In this document: positions 25,093 through 33,712 of the stretch, piece by piece
Position numbering within the stretch: the stretch's first letter is position 1
How the letters are laid out: each line of letters opens with the position of its first letter
DNA from: an uncultured Oscillospiraceae bacterium
GTDB lineage: Bacteria > Bacillota > Clostridia > Oscillospirales > Oscillospiraceae
Length of the DNA stretch: 64,000 bases
NCBI GenBank assembly: GCA_910578505.1
Contig: CAJTPV010000001.1
Coordinates: 124,001 to 188,000 of the forward strand
Direction: 5' to 3'
Notes under the pieces: generated by a model
What the model was told of the DNA's origin: nothing
The model's input: the letters and a program-made list of their open reading frames with translations, nothing else
Databases searched by the model: none
Position numbers and translations under genes: made by a program

Positions 25093-26817
25093 ATGAAAAA
25101 AAGAATTTTAGCACTACTGCTGACGCTGTGCATGGCGCTGACGCTGCTGCCGGGCATGGCGCTGGCTGCGGACGCTGCCTCAGGCAGCGTAGGCGGCGTG
25201 ACGTGGGTTATCGGAGAGGACGGTACGATGACCTTCAGTGGAAGCGGCGCGATTCCTGAGAATTTTTCGTACGCAAACATGCCTTACAATGACGATTATG
25301 CAAATTATGCACAATGGCTTGCTTTGGTCAGGAGCGTAAAAAAGATCGTTGTTGAAGATGGTATCACCGAAATCGGAGATTTTGCGTTTGAACATTTTGC
25401 GCTGACCGCAAAATCGGCGGAAATCCCGGACAGTGTGACAACCCTTGGTAAAGCGGTTTTCGGCGGCAAGGGCGATGAGGATGTTACCGTTTATTGCAGC
25501 CGCAACAGCGCCGCATGGAAATGGGCTGTGGACGCTTTTGACTGTGAGCCGGCAGAAAAAGGCGGCATTGTGACGCCTCCGACACCGGACACAGAACTGC
25601 TGGAGGTGCTCTATAATCAAATCCCCACTCTGACCGGCGACATTATTGACCGCAATCAGATCAAGTGCTATGGCACGGAAGGCGTTACAGACGCTAAAGT
25701 GAATTTCACCGTCAACGAAAATCAGCGCTTTGACCACGATGAGGTAAATAACGCCCTGTGCTTCAAGGTCTCTGTAACTGCAGCGGCCGCCCTGCCTGTG
25801 ACGGTTACGTTCCCCATCCCTGCCGGCATCGACTGGAACGATCTGGTGCTTCTGCGGTATGACGTCACCGATCGCGTCTGGGAGGACGCGAAGCCCGTGG
25901 TAGACAAAGCCGCCGGAACCGTGACGTTTGTTTTGGTGACTGTGGAATGCGAATATGTGATTGCTGAGACAGCCCCCACCGACTACATCACTATCCTCAA
26001 ATCCGACAACGGCGAGATCATCCCCAGCGTCCGCCACGCCGAGGCGGGCGAGCGCGTGACACTGAACGTCCACCCCGACAAGGGCTATGAGCTGGACGAG
26101 CTGACGGTCACCGACAGACGGGGCCGCGATATCGCCCTGCGCGCTCTGGGCGACAGCGCCTACACCTTCCTTATGCCCAACGTCCGTGTGACGGTGGAGG
26201 CCACATTCAAGGCCATCAAGGACGCCACCACCCCCGAAACCACCGACCCCGCTGAGCAGGAGTTCAACAGCCTGGGCACCCCCGGTATCTCCGGCATCGT
26301 CCTGAACCCCGCCGCCATGCCCTACACCGACGTGAAGGGCCCGGATTGGTTCTATAACAACGTGGAGTATATGTGGAAGCACTACCTGATGAGCGGTGTT
26401 TCCGACACCCAGTTCGCCCCCAACACCACCACCAACCGCGGCATGATCTGGACCATCCTGGCCCGGATGAACAATGTCCGCACAGACATCAACCCCGGCT
26501 CCACCTGGTATGAGAAGGGTATGCTGTGGTGCAAGGAGCAGGGCATCACCGACGGCACCAACCCCCTCTCTGACATTACCCGCGAGCAGCTGGTCACTAT
26601 GCTCTGGCGCAACGCCGGCAAGCAGAGCGGCAGCGGCGATCTGAGCAAGTTCAGCGACAGCGCCGACGTCAGCGAGTATGCGGTCACAGCCATGCGCTGG
26701 GCCGTGGGCAACGGCATCCTGAACGGCGAGAACGGCCAGATCAATCCCCAGGGCACCGCTACCCGCGCTCAGGTCGCGGCCATGGTTGCCCGCTACGGCG
26801 ACAAGATCGTGCGGTAA
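25093..26817 (+). CDS. Surface protein with leucine-rich-like segment and three SLH domains
   Basis: A 574-residue exported protein. It has a signal peptide (MKKRILALLLTLCMALTLLP…ALA), a BspA-type leucine-rich-like stretch (IVVEDGITEIGDFAFE, AEIPDSVTTLGKAVF), a middle beta-rich part, a repeat domain (KGYELDELTVTDRRG, FLMPNVRVTVEATF), and three C-terminal S-layer-homology domains starting about YTDVKGPDWFYNNVEYM, STWYEKGMLWCKEQGITDG and FSDSADVSEYAVTAMRWAVG. SLH domains attach proteins to pyruvylated wall polymers. AAGGAAGG precedes the ATG closely; AGGAGG lies further up. Base use changes inside the gene: the first half is clearly poorer in GC at third positions than the second. It is followed by a strong terminator. 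Confidence 0.88.
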   Translation: MKKRILALLLTLCMALTLLPGMALAADAASGSVGGVTWVIGEDGTMTFSGSGAIPENFSYANMPYNDDYANYAQWLALVRSVKKIVVEDGITEIGDFAFEHFALTAKSAEIPDSVTTLGKAVFGGKGDEDVTVYCSRNSAAWKWAVDAFDCEPAEKGGIVTPPTPDTELLEVLYNQIPTLTGDIIDRNQIKCYGTEGVTDAKVNFTVNENQRFDHDEVNNALCFKVSVTAAAALPVTVTFPIPAGIDWNDLVLLRYDVTDRVWEDAKPVVDKAAGTVTFVLVTVECEYVIAETAPTDYITILKSDNGEIIPSVRHAEAGERVTLNVHPDKGYELDELTVTDRRGRDIALRALGDSAYTFLMPNVRVTVEATFKAIKDATTPETTDPAEQEFNSLGTPGISGIVLNPAAMPYTDVKGPDWFYNNVEYMWKHYLMSGVSDTQFAPNTTTNRGMIWTILARMNNVRTDINPGSTWYEKGMLWCKEQGITDGTNPLSDITREQLVTMLWRNAGKQSGSGDLSKFSDSADVSEYAVTAMRWAVGNGILNGENGQINPQGTATRAQVAAMVARYGDKIVR

Positions 26818-26848
26818 GCATCCCGGCGGCACAATCGCATAACAACGA

Positions 26849-26893
26849 AGAGACCCGTACCGGCAGTCAAATCCCGCCTGTACGGGTCTTTTT
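26849..26893 (+). terminator. Terminator after the SLH gene
   Basis: AGACCCGTAC pairs with GTACGGGTCT and is followed by a T5 run. The alcohol dehydrogenase gene begins 32 bp further on. Confidence 0.9.
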
Positions 26894-26924
26894 CAGGGAG
26901 TTTCGTATGGAAAGGGGAAACACT

Positions 26925-28106
26925 ATGCACAATTTTTCCTATTACGCGCCCACGCAGGTGGTCTTTGGCCGCGGCGCGGAGGCACAGATTGGCGCGCTGG
27001 TCAAGGCCCAGAACTGCCGAAAGGTCCTGCTGCACTACGGCGGCGGCAGCGCCCAGCGCTCGGGGCTGCTGGACCGTATCCGCGCCGCGCTGGAGACGGA
27101 GGGCGTGGCCTTCACAGAGCTGGGGGGCGTGGCCCCCAACCCCCGGCTGAGCCTGGTCCGGCGGGGCATCGAGCTGTGCCGCCAGGAGGGGGTGGACTTC
27201 ATCCTGGCCGTAGGCGGCGGCAGCGTCATCGACTCGTCCAAGGCCATCGGCTACGGTGTGACCAACGAGGGCGACGTGTGGGACTTCTATGACCGCAGGC
27301 GGCAGGCCGCGGCGTGCCTGCCCGTAGGGGTGGTGCTGACCATTGCCGCGGCGGGCAGCGAGATGAGCAACAGCTCCGTCATCACCAACGAGGACGGCGG
27401 CGTCAAGCGGGGGTACAGCAACAACCTCTGCCGGCCCAGGTTCGCCGTCATGGACCCGGAGCTGACCATGACCCTGCCGGACTACCAGACCGCCAGCGGC
27501 TGCACGGACATCCTGATGCACACCATGGAGCGCTATTTTACGGGCCGGGGCGGCAACTCGGCGCTGACCGACGGCATCGCCGAGGCCCTGCTGCGCACGG
27601 TCATGGACAGCGCCCGCGTCCTCCGGGACGACCCCCGGAACTATGACGCCCGGGCGGAGGTGATGTGGGCCGGGAGCCTGTCCCACAACGGCCTGACCGA
27701 GTGCGGCAATGGCGGCAACGATTTTTCTGTCCACGCCCTGGAGCACGAGCTGAGCGGCATGTACGACGTGGCCCACGGCGCGGGATTGGCGGCGCTGTGG
27801 GGCAGCTGGGCCCGCTATGTGTACCGGGACTGCCTGCCCCGGTTTGAGCGGTTCGCGGTTCGAGTGCTGGGCGTCCCGGCGGGGGCGGACGCGGAGGAGA
27901 CTGCGAGAGCGGGCATTGAGGCCATGGAGGACTTTTTCCGGTCCATCGGCATGCCCACCAATCTGCATGAGCTGGGGGTGGAGCCGTCGGAGGAGGACCT
28001 GGTAACGCTGGCCCGCAAGTGCGCCGTGGCCACCGGCGGGGTCAAGGGGTCCGCCAAGCAGCTCCGCGAGCCGGATATGCTGGCCATCTATCAAATGGCG
28101 GTGTGA
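26925..28106 (+). CDS. Iron-containing alcohol dehydrogenase (butanol dehydrogenase-like)
   Basis: A 393-residue group III alcohol dehydrogenase. The N-terminal nucleotide-binding half has YYAPTQVVFGRGAE, VLLHYGGGSAQRSG and VGGGSVIDSSKAIGYG. The metal-binding half has TASGCTDILMHTMERYF (Asp, His) and NDFSVHALEHELSGMYDVAHGAGLA (His residues), fitting Fe2+ coordination. It resembles the NADH-dependent BdhA/YugJ group that reduces aldehydes to alcohols during fermentation. The start is the ATG at 26925 with AAGGGG 8 nt upstream. No separate promoter is clear; it may be transcribed from readthrough or from a weak site in the short gap. Confidence 0.88.
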   Translation: MHNFSYYAPTQVVFGRGAEAQIGALVKAQNCRKVLLHYGGGSAQRSGLLDRIRAALETEGVAFTELGGVAPNPRLSLVRRGIELCRQEGVDFILAVGGGSVIDSSKAIGYGVTNEGDVWDFYDRRRQAAACLPVGVVLTIAAAGSEMSNSSVITNEDGGVKRGYSNNLCRPRFAVMDPELTMTLPDYQTASGCTDILMHTMERYFTGRGGNSALTDGIAEALLRTVMDSARVLRDDPRNYDARAEVMWAGSLSHNGLTECGNGGNDFSVHALEHELSGMYDVAHGAGLAALWGSWARYVYRDCLPRFERFAVRVLGVPAGADAEETARAGIEAMEDFFRSIGMPTNLHELGVEPSEEDLVTLARKCAVATGGVKGSAKQLREPDMLAIYQMAV

Positions 28107-28508
28107 TCCGAGTTCCCGCAGGGGGCATCAGATGAAAAAATCGGCGACAAGGATGAGTTGTTGCTATGGCTGTCGCTGTTCAGGGCAGAGACCGAGGAGG
28201 ATTTGAACCGAATCAAAGGAATGGGGGTGCCAACCATGGAACATGCTATCAGTGCGTATTACAGCATCACCGCATCGCCGGAGTTTCACGAAATCGAGCG
28301 GCTGCGTGAGAAAGCACGGCATGATGAGGCCCAGGCGTTATCTCATGCGGAACAGCAGGGAATGCAAAAGGGACTGCAGGAGGGTCTGCAGCAGGGAGCA
28401 CTCAAGATCGCCAGAAACCTGATCGAAACAGGGATGCCGCTGCAGCAAATCTCTGCGGTAACCGGCCTGACTCAGGGCGAAATAGAGAATCTGTTTACGG
28501 TTTCCTGA
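28107..28508 (+). pseudogene. C-terminal fragment of a PD-(D/E)XK transposase-family (Rpn-like) protein
   Basis: An open frame that starts directly after the dehydrogenase stop codon without a start codon or ribosome site. It reads …DEKIGDKDELLLWLSLFRAETEEDLNRI…MEHAISAYYSI… and ends with Gln/Gly-rich repeats (GMQKGLQEGLQQG) and LIETGMPLQQISAVTGL. This is the usual C-terminal part of Rpn/PDDEXK_2 family proteins of about 300 residues; the nuclease half is missing. It is probably a relic left beside the dehydrogenase gene. Confidence 0.7.
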
Positions 28509-28541
28509 GAAAACATACCTGCAAGAACCTGTTTGACAAGT

Positions 28542-28602
28542 TTTTCTGCCTGAGCGGAACAGGCGGGCCAGAGGCCCCCAACCGCTCAGGCAGAAAATTT
28601 TT
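28542..28602 (+). terminator. Large terminator hairpin
   Basis: A perfect 16-bp stem (TTTTCTGCCTGAGCGG and its complement, arms 28542-28557 and 28582-28597) with a 24-nt GC-rich loop, followed by TTTTT. Confidence 0.85.
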
Positions 28603-28691
28603 CATCTGCCCGGAAAATCCCGCGACCTTTTTCCATTTCCTTCGTATATACTGATAGAACCGGTTCCGGAAGCGCCTGAGGAAGTGAGACC

Positions 28692-29246
28692 TTGAACGAA
28701 CAAAAGCTGATCCATAAACTGAAGCAGGGGGACCGCCTGGCCCTGGACCGGGCGATGGACACCTATACGCCCTACCTGGCCGCCGTGGTCTGGCGCGCCC
28801 TGGGCCCCGCTGCATCTGCGGAGGACGTGGAGGAGATCGTCTCCGACGCCTTCCTGGCCCTCTGGTCCCACCGGGACAGCCTGCGTCCCGACGGTCTCAA
28901 GTCCTGGCTGGCCGTTGTGGCGCGGAACAGAGCCATCGACCGCCTGCGCGCCGCGCCGCCCACGCCCCTGCCCCTGGACGAGGTGCGGGAAGCGGACGGA
29001 CCCACCCCGGCAGAGGAGCTGGAGCGGCGGCTCTTTGCCGATGCCCTCCGGCGGGCGGTGGAGGCCCTGCCGCCGCCGGACGGCCAGCTGGTCCTGCGCT
29101 ACTACTACGAGGAAGAAAAACTGAAGGATATTGCCAGGGACCTGGACCTGTCCGTCCCGGCGGCCAAGAGCAGGCTCTTACGGGCGCGGCGGCGGCTGAA
29201 GGAGGTCCTGGTGAAAGGAGGTCTGGCGGATGACGCGGTTGGATAA
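28692..29246 (+). CDS. ECF-type RNA polymerase sigma factor
   Basis: A 184-residue sigma factor with region 2 (VVWRALGPAASAEDVEEIVSDAFLALWSHRDSL, read in parts) and region 4 (LKDIARDLDLSVPAAKSRLLRARRRLKEVL), and no regions 1 or 3. The start is a TTG at 28692 with GAGG about 9-10 nt upstream. It overlaps the downstream DUF4179 gene by 17 nt, the normal arrangement of an ECF sigma factor with its membrane anti-sigma. It should direct a small regulon, including probably its own promoter. Confidence 0.9.
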   Translation: MNEQKLIHKLKQGDRLALDRAMDTYTPYLAAVVWRALGPAASAEDVEEIVSDAFLALWSHRDSLRPDGLKSWLAVVARNRAIDRLRAAPPTPLPLDEVREADGPTPAEELERRLFADALRRAVEALPPPDGQLVLRYYYEEEKLKDIARDLDLSVPAAKSRLLRARRRLKEVLVKGGLADDAVG

Positions 29247-30585
29247 ACTCTGGCGGGCGGTGGACGGCCCCGGTGCGCCGCCCCAGGTGGACGGCAGGCG
29301 GGTCAGGGCGCGGGTCAACGCCGCGCTGGACGCCGGATGTCCGGAAAGGAAAATCTATATGAAAAAGAAACTCAGCCTGGTCCTGGCTGTTGCGGCGGCA
29401 CTGGCCATCATGGGGACCGCCTTTGCCGCCGTGGTGGACTGGGACGCCCTGACCGCCCACTTCAAGGGGGATGTTTCTCCAGCCCTGGCGTATCTGGACA
29501 GCCAGGTCCGGACGGTCAGCGACGAAAACTATACCCTGACGGTAGAGAGCGCGGCGGCAGACAAGAACACGGTCTACTTTGTGCTCAGCGTTTCCGCCCG
29601 CAGCGATACGGCAAAGGCGTTCCTTGCCAGCGATGATTTCGATTCCATGGACACCTTTGACGCCTGGGTTACCACACCGGTTGGCGCAACAAAGATGCTC
29701 TCCAGCATGGGATACCATGCGCTGGACGCGGAGACGGAGGATTGCCGCCGGTACGCGCTGGACGCCAGCTTTTTCAAGCAGCTGTCCGCCTCTGATACGG
29801 TCGCTGTCCGCTGCGGCTATATGGATGAAGACAGCTGGATAGAGCTCCCGGTCACTCCGGCCCCCTCGGTCACGGTGAAAATCGGGGCTTCCGGCACGGG
29901 GGTGGAAGGTCTTCACTGCCGGCCCGCCGGTTCCCCCGGCCAGCTGACCATCAGGGACATCACCCTCTCCCCCTTTACCTGCCAAATCCGGATGAACCGC
30001 CCCAATATGGACATTGAGCCCCGCCTCCTCCTGCGCATGAAGGACGGGAGCATCCGCACCCAGGCCCAGTTTCTGACTGGCGAGGGCGGCGATGCGAGAG
30101 AATACAGCTACCAATGCAAAGAAGTCCTGGACTTGGACAGCATATACTCTGTCATCATCTTCGACATGGAGTACCCCCTGGATGGCTCCGCCCCCACCCC
30201 GGTGGAGCACGACCCGTCCCTGGACCCCTTCACCGTGACACGGATGGAGCCTTTGTTAGAGGGCGCCGGGTACTCCCTCCCGGCGAAGGAGCTGACGGAG
30301 AAGCTGGGCGGGACCTTCCGCCAGAACGCCGCCGGGGATGAGGTGACATGCGCCTACCGGGACGCCGAGATCGTCCTGAAGGCCGGGAGCCGGACCGCGC
30401 TGGTCAACGGCCAGCCTGTGGAGCTGAAGGACGCCCCGGCCATGCAGGACGGCGTCCTGGCCGCGCCGTACGGCGTGTTTGTTGACGCCTGGGAGATCGA
30501 CGCCTACGTCCAGCGGGAGCAGGGCGAGCGGATCAGCAGCCACGAGACCCGGCTGATCTGGCACGACTGGTATGTCATTCCGTAA
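29230..30585 (+). CDS. DUF4179 membrane protein, putative anti-sigma factor
   Basis: A 451-residue protein with a short cytoplasmic N-terminus (MTRLDKLWRAVDGPG…), one membrane helix at about residues 47-66 (KKKLSLVLAVAAALAIMGTAFA) and a large outer domain with the DUF4179 pattern (ENYTLTVESAAADKNTVYFVLSV). The C-terminal part (TALVNGQPVELKDAPAMQDG, then APYGVFVDAWEID) looks like a copper-amine-oxidase-type stalk domain. DUF4179 proteins are regularly encoded after ECF sigma factors and are taken to hold them at the membrane. The stalk domain could sense or bind the wall. A terminator follows. Confidence 0.8.
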   Translation: MTRLDKLWRAVDGPGAPPQVDGRRVRARVNAALDAGCPERKIYMKKKLSLVLAVAAALAIMGTAFAAVVDWDALTAHFKGDVSPALAYLDSQVRTVSDENYTLTVESAAADKNTVYFVLSVSARSDTAKAFLASDDFDSMDTFDAWVTTPVGATKMLSSMGYHALDAETEDCRRYALDASFFKQLSASDTVAVRCGYMDEDSWIELPVTPAPSVTVKIGASGTGVEGLHCRPAGSPGQLTIRDITLSPFTCQIRMNRPNMDIEPRLLLRMKDGSIRTQAQFLTGEGGDAREYSYQCKEVLDLDSIYSVIIFDMEYPLDGSAPTPVEHDPSLDPFTVTRMEPLLEGAGYSLPAKELTEKLGGTFRQNAAGDEVTCAYRDAEIVLKAGSRTALVNGQPVELKDAPAMQDGVLAAPYGVFVDAWEIDAYVQREQGERISSHETRLIWHDWYVIP

Positions 30586-30603
30586 GATCCGGCAAAAAGC
30601 AGT

Positions 30604-30634
30604 CCCCTCCGGCGAAATCCGGAGGGGCGTTTTT
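30604..30634 (+). terminator. Terminator after the sigma/anti-sigma pair
   Basis: CCCCTCCGG and CCGGAGGGG form a 9-bp stem with a 6-nt loop, followed by CGTTTTTG. Confidence 0.9.
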
Positions 30635-30650
30635 GTGGGCCGGTATGGCA

Positions 30651-30679
30651 TTGCCTTTTGCGGGGAATGCTGGTATAAT
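30651..30679 (+). promoter_or_regulatory. Promoter of the patatin gene
   Basis: TTGCCT (30651-30656) and TATAAT (30674-30679), 17 bp apart, 50 bp before the start codon. Confidence 0.8.
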
Positions 30680-30728
30680 ATGTAACGCAATCTTAACAGG
30701 CCCGGACCGCCGGGCGGAGGTAATCAGC

Positions 30729-31589
30729 ATGAAAACTGGCATTGTGGACGTGGGCGGCGGCATGCGCGGGATCTTTGCCGCCGGCGTCTTTGACTACTGT
30801 ATGGATCAAAATATCGGCTTCGACCTGGTCATCGGCGTCTCGGCCGGCAGCGCCAACGCCGCCTCCTTCCTCGCCGGACAGCGGGGAAGGAATTATCGCT
30901 TTTATACGGAGTACTCCTTTGAAAAGGAGTATATGAGCCTGAAAAATATGCTCACCAAGCAGTCCTATGTGGACCTGGACTATGTGTACGGAACCCTCAG
31001 CAATTCCACCGGCGCCCATCCCCTTGACTTCCAGGCCCTGATGGACAATCCCACCGCGCTGCTGGTGCCCGCCACCAACGCCGTCACCGGCAGCACCAAG
31101 TACTTTGAGAAATCCGACCTCCAACAGGACAACTACGACATCTTCAAGGCGTCCTCCGCGCTGCCGGTCCTGTGCAGCCCCTACATGGTCAACTGGCTGC
31201 CCTATTACGACGGCGCGCTGGGGGACCCGGTCCCCATTGAGAAGGCATTCCAGCAGGGCTGCGACAAGGTGGTGCTGGTGCTGACCCGGCCCGCCCATAC
31301 CCCCCGCGGACCGGGAAAGGACGCCTTTTTCGCCGACAGGATCCAGCGGAAATACCCCTTTGCCGCCAGTAAGCTGCGTACGCGGGTGGCGCGCTATAAC
31401 GAATGCGTCGCCCTGGCGAAGGAGTACGAGGCCCAGGGCCGCGCCCTCATTATCGCGCCGGACGATATCTGCGGGCTGGATACCCTCAAGAGGGATAGAG
31501 AGGCGCTGATCCGGTTCTATCAGAAGGGCTATCAGGAGGCGAAACGAATTTCCGCTTTCCTGGGTGCCAATCCCCTGCCGGCAGCTTGA
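30729..31589 (+). CDS. Patatin-like phospholipase (RssA/YjjU type)
   Basis: A 286-residue cytoplasmic hydrolase with the patatin Ser-Asp dyad: oxyanion loop VDVGGGMRGIFAAGV, nucleophile elbow VIGVSAGSAN (Ser in GVSAG) and the Asp in YYDGALGDPVP. It matches the short bacterial patatins annotated as YjjU/DUF6363-type. The substrate is not known; lipid acyl ester hydrolysis is likely. GGAGG lies 8 nt before the ATG; longer forms upstream of it are not supported. It stands alone between two terminators. Confidence 0.88.
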   Translation: MKTGIVDVGGGMRGIFAAGVFDYCMDQNIGFDLVIGVSAGSANAASFLAGQRGRNYRFYTEYSFEKEYMSLKNMLTKQSYVDLDYVYGTLSNSTGAHPLDFQALMDNPTALLVPATNAVTGSTKYFEKSDLQQDNYDIFKASSALPVLCSPYMVNWLPYYDGALGDPVPIEKAFQQGCDKVVLVLTRPAHTPRGPGKDAFFADRIQRKYPFAASKLRTRVARYNECVALAKEYEAQGRALIIAPDDICGLDTLKRDREALIRFYQKGYQEAKRISAFLGANPLPAA

Positions 31590-31609
31590 TGAAGAGTGCA
31601 TACAAACAG

Positions 31610-31647
31610 GCTGCCCGGTAACTGACGCTCCTCAGTTACCGGGCAGC
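31610..31647. terminator. Bidirectional terminator between patatin and metF
   Basis: A perfect 16-bp stem (GCTGCCCGGTAACTGA and its complement) with a 6-nt loop lies between the two convergent genes. Confidence 0.75.
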
Positions 31648-31666
31648 TGCGTCCTTCTTGGAAAAA

Positions 31667-32596
31667 TTACAGCTCTGCCTGCACGCCGGCCATCTCCAGA
31701 ATGGGCGGCACGTTGCGCTCCGCGCCAATGGCCATGATGTGGACGCCGGGACAGATATGCTCGTCCCGAATCTTCGCAATCATCTCCGCCGCCATCTCCA
31801 TGCCCAGCTTGGCCGGCAGGCCTTTGACGCCCTTCTCCTTGCCCTCCGCCGCGGCTGCCGCCAGCCGGTCGATCATCTCCTGGGGCACCGCGATGCCGGG
31901 GACGTTCTCGTTCATGAACTTCGCCATGCCCGCCGCCTTCAGGGGGATGATGCCCGCCATGATGGGGACCTTGATGCCCGCCTTGTCCACCGCCTCCATG
32001 AACTGCTTGAGGCTGTCCAGGTCAAAGATCCCCTGGGTCTGGATGTACCGCGCGCCGGCCTCCACCTTCTGCCGCAGCTTGTTGATCTGCAGGATCTGCG
32101 GCTCGTAGACCGGCGTTACCGCCGCGCCCTTGAAGAATACCGGCGCGCCGCCGGCCAGGGCGTTGCCGCCGCAGTCGCAGCCCGTGGCCTCCATCTCAGA
32201 GAGCATGCGCAGGATGCCTACGGAATCCAGGTCATAGACCGGCTTGGCGTCCTTGCAGTCGCCCACCACAGGGTGGTCGCCGGTGAGGGCCAGCATGGTG
32301 TCGATGCCGAAGGAGGCTGCGGAGAGCACGTCCCCCATGATGGCCATACGGCTGCGGTCCCGCCCTGTCATCTGCAGGATGGGCTCCACGCCGGCCTGCT
32401 TCAGGTGGATGCACAGGCCCAGAGAGGACGCCTTCAGGCAGGCGGACTGCATGTCCGTGACATTGACGCCGTGGACCTTCCCGTTCAGAAGCGCCGCCGA
32501 CGCCAGCTGCTCCGCAAAGTCGTACCCCTTGGGCGGGGCCATTTCCGCTGTGACGGCGAACTTGCCGTTTTCCAACGCTTTTTGCAGCAAACTCAT
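31667..32596 (-). CDS. metF: Methylenetetrahydrofolate reductase, MetF-type
   Basis: A 309-residue TIM-barrel flavoprotein that reduces 5,10-methylene-tetrahydrofolate to the 5-methyl form. It has FAVTAEMAPPKG at the first strand (Glu), GVNVTDMQSA, LALTGDHPVVGDCKDAKPV (the MetF LTGD motif) and GARYIQTQGIFDL. It follows metV by 13 bp; in acetogens and other Clostridia the MetVF pair forms the active enzyme. The start at 32596 is the first codon of the family domain; ribosome site GAGGGGG is about 9 nt away. Confidence 0.92.
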   Translation of the reverse strand: MSLLQKALENGKFAVTAEMAPPKGYDFAEQLASAALLNGKVHGVNVTDMQSACLKASSLGLCIHLKQAGVEPILQMTGRDRSRMAIMGDVLSAASFGIDTMLALTGDHPVVGDCKDAKPVYDLDSVGILRMLSEMEATGCDCGGNALAGGAPVFFKGAAVTPVYEPQILQINKLRQKVEAGARYIQTQGIFDLDSLKQFMEAVDKAGIKVPIMAGIIPLKAAGMAKFMNENVPGIAVPQEMIDRLAAAAAEGKEKGVKGLPAKLGMEMAAEMIAKIRDEHICPGVHIMAIGAERNVPPILEMAGVQAEL

Positions 32597-32609
32597 GTGT
32601 TCATCCCCC

Positions 32610-33257
32610 TCACTTTTTCTCCCGCAGGTTGATCCGCCGCGGATACGAGACCCCGGCGTAGCCCTTGTCCGGCCTGGTCTCGCCCAGCTTGTCCTCCTGG
32701 CCGATGGCAACCAGGCGCTTATAGATCAGGATCCAGGCGCAGTCGTTGTCCGGATTGACCTCGCATTTGCCGTTCTTCTGGCCGCCGCAGGGGCCGTTGA
32801 CCAGACTCTTGGCGCATTTGGTGATGGGGCAGACGCCGCCGGTGGAGCCCAGGACGCAGTCCCCGCACATGCGGCAGTACTCGTTGAACATACCCACCCG
32901 CTCCACCTGGCCCAGGAACATGGTGTTGTTAGCGGGATAGACCGGCAGGGTGATGTTGTCCGCCACGGTCTGGGCACCGTCGCCGCAGGCCAGACAGACC
33001 ACCGCCTGGGCGTCGGAATTCTTGATGGCCTTGATGTCCCGGCGGACCAGCAGCTTATGGCAGCACTCATCCGGCAGCATGGTGCCCACGACCTCCATGC
33101 CGTGCTGCTCCAAAAACGCCTTCATGGCCTGGACCTCCGGCTCGCCGCCGGTCTGGCAGGCGGAGGCGCACTGGCCGCAGCCGGCGATCGCCACCTTCGT
33201 GACGCCCTCCAGCATGGCCAGCAGCTCCTCCACCGGCTTCTTTTGCGTGATAATCAT
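32610..33257 (-). CDS. metV: MetV-like cysteine-rich partner of methylenetetrahydrofolate reductase
   Basis: A 215-residue protein of the family 'methylenetetrahydrofolate reductase C-terminal domain'. It is rich in cysteines: CGQCASACQTGG near the start, DECCHK, CLACGDG, and CRMCGDCVLGSTGGVCPITKC followed by GPCGGQKNGKCEV. These bind iron-sulfur clusters or zinc in MetV proteins, which pass electrons to MetF. It is directly upstream of metF, under a separate promoter. No other Wood-Ljungdahl gene is present in the window. Confidence 0.88.
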   Translation of the reverse strand: MIITQKKPVEELLAMLEGVTKVAIAGCGQCASACQTGGEPEVQAMKAFLEQHGMEVVGTMLPDECCHKLLVRRDIKAIKNSDAQAVVCLACGDGAQTVADNITLPVYPANNTMFLGQVERVGMFNEYCRMCGDCVLGSTGGVCPITKCAKSLVNGPCGGQKNGKCEVNPDNDCAWILIYKRLVAIGQEDKLGETRPDKGYAGVSYPRRINLREKK

Positions 33258-33310
33258 GTTGAACCTCCTCTTTCCTTCTCCGTACCAGTTGACAAGTTTT
33301 GGCTGCCTCT

Positions 33311-33339
33311 ATCATATAACATTTTCTGCCGCAAATCAA
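33311..33339 (-). promoter_or_regulatory. Promoter of metV-metF
   Basis: On the minus strand TTGATT (33334-33339) and TATGAT (33311-33316) with a 17-bp spacer, 54 bp upstream of metV. Confidence 0.7.
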
Positions 33340-33372
33340 GGCCGCTTCACTGCTGCTCAAGGAAATTTTATG

Positions 33373-33401
33373 TTGACATTCCTGCCGGGCGGTGATATAC
33401 T
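33373..33401 (+). promoter_or_regulatory. Promoter of rpmG-secE-nusG
   Basis: TTGACA (33373-33378) and TATACT (33396-33401), 17 bp apart. A leader of about 135 nt follows before rpmG. Confidence 0.85.
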
Positions 33402-33542
33402 GAATGCTACCTGTGGAAACGGGGTTTTATTTTTGTGCGCGTTTTCGCTTCCGCCGCAGACAAACCGCCGCTTCTTTACCAGGGAGGCAATTCGGTACAG
33501 GCCCTGGAGCCTGCATTTACTATGAAGGAGGTGCCGCTATAT

Positions 33543-33692
33543 ATGCGCGTCAAAATCACTTTAAGATGCAATGAGTGCAAACAGAGAAACTACAACACGG
33601 TCAAAAACAAAAAGAACGACCCCGACCGCCTGGAGATGAAGAAGTACTGCCCCTTCTGCAGAAAACACACGGTCCACTCTGAGACCAAGTAA
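33543..33692 (+). CDS. rpmG: 50S ribosomal protein L33
   Basis: A 49-residue L33 with both zinc-binding CxxC pairs (CNEC and CPFC), starting MRVKITLRCNECKQRNY. This is the zinc-dependent form. AAGGAGG lies 11 nt before the ATG. It opens the usual rpmG-secE-nusG-rplK-rplA order. Confidence 0.96.
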   Translation: MRVKITLRCNECKQRNYNTVKNKKNDPDRLEMKKYCPFCRKHTVHSETK

Positions 33693-33712
33693 GGAAAGGA
33701 AAATTATCCGGT

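Noticed and set aside
27845..27875. GGTTCGCGGTTCGAGTG resembling a tRNA T-arm
   Set aside because: It lies within the dehydrogenase reading frame and lacks acceptor and anticodon stems. No tRNA was found anywhere in the window.
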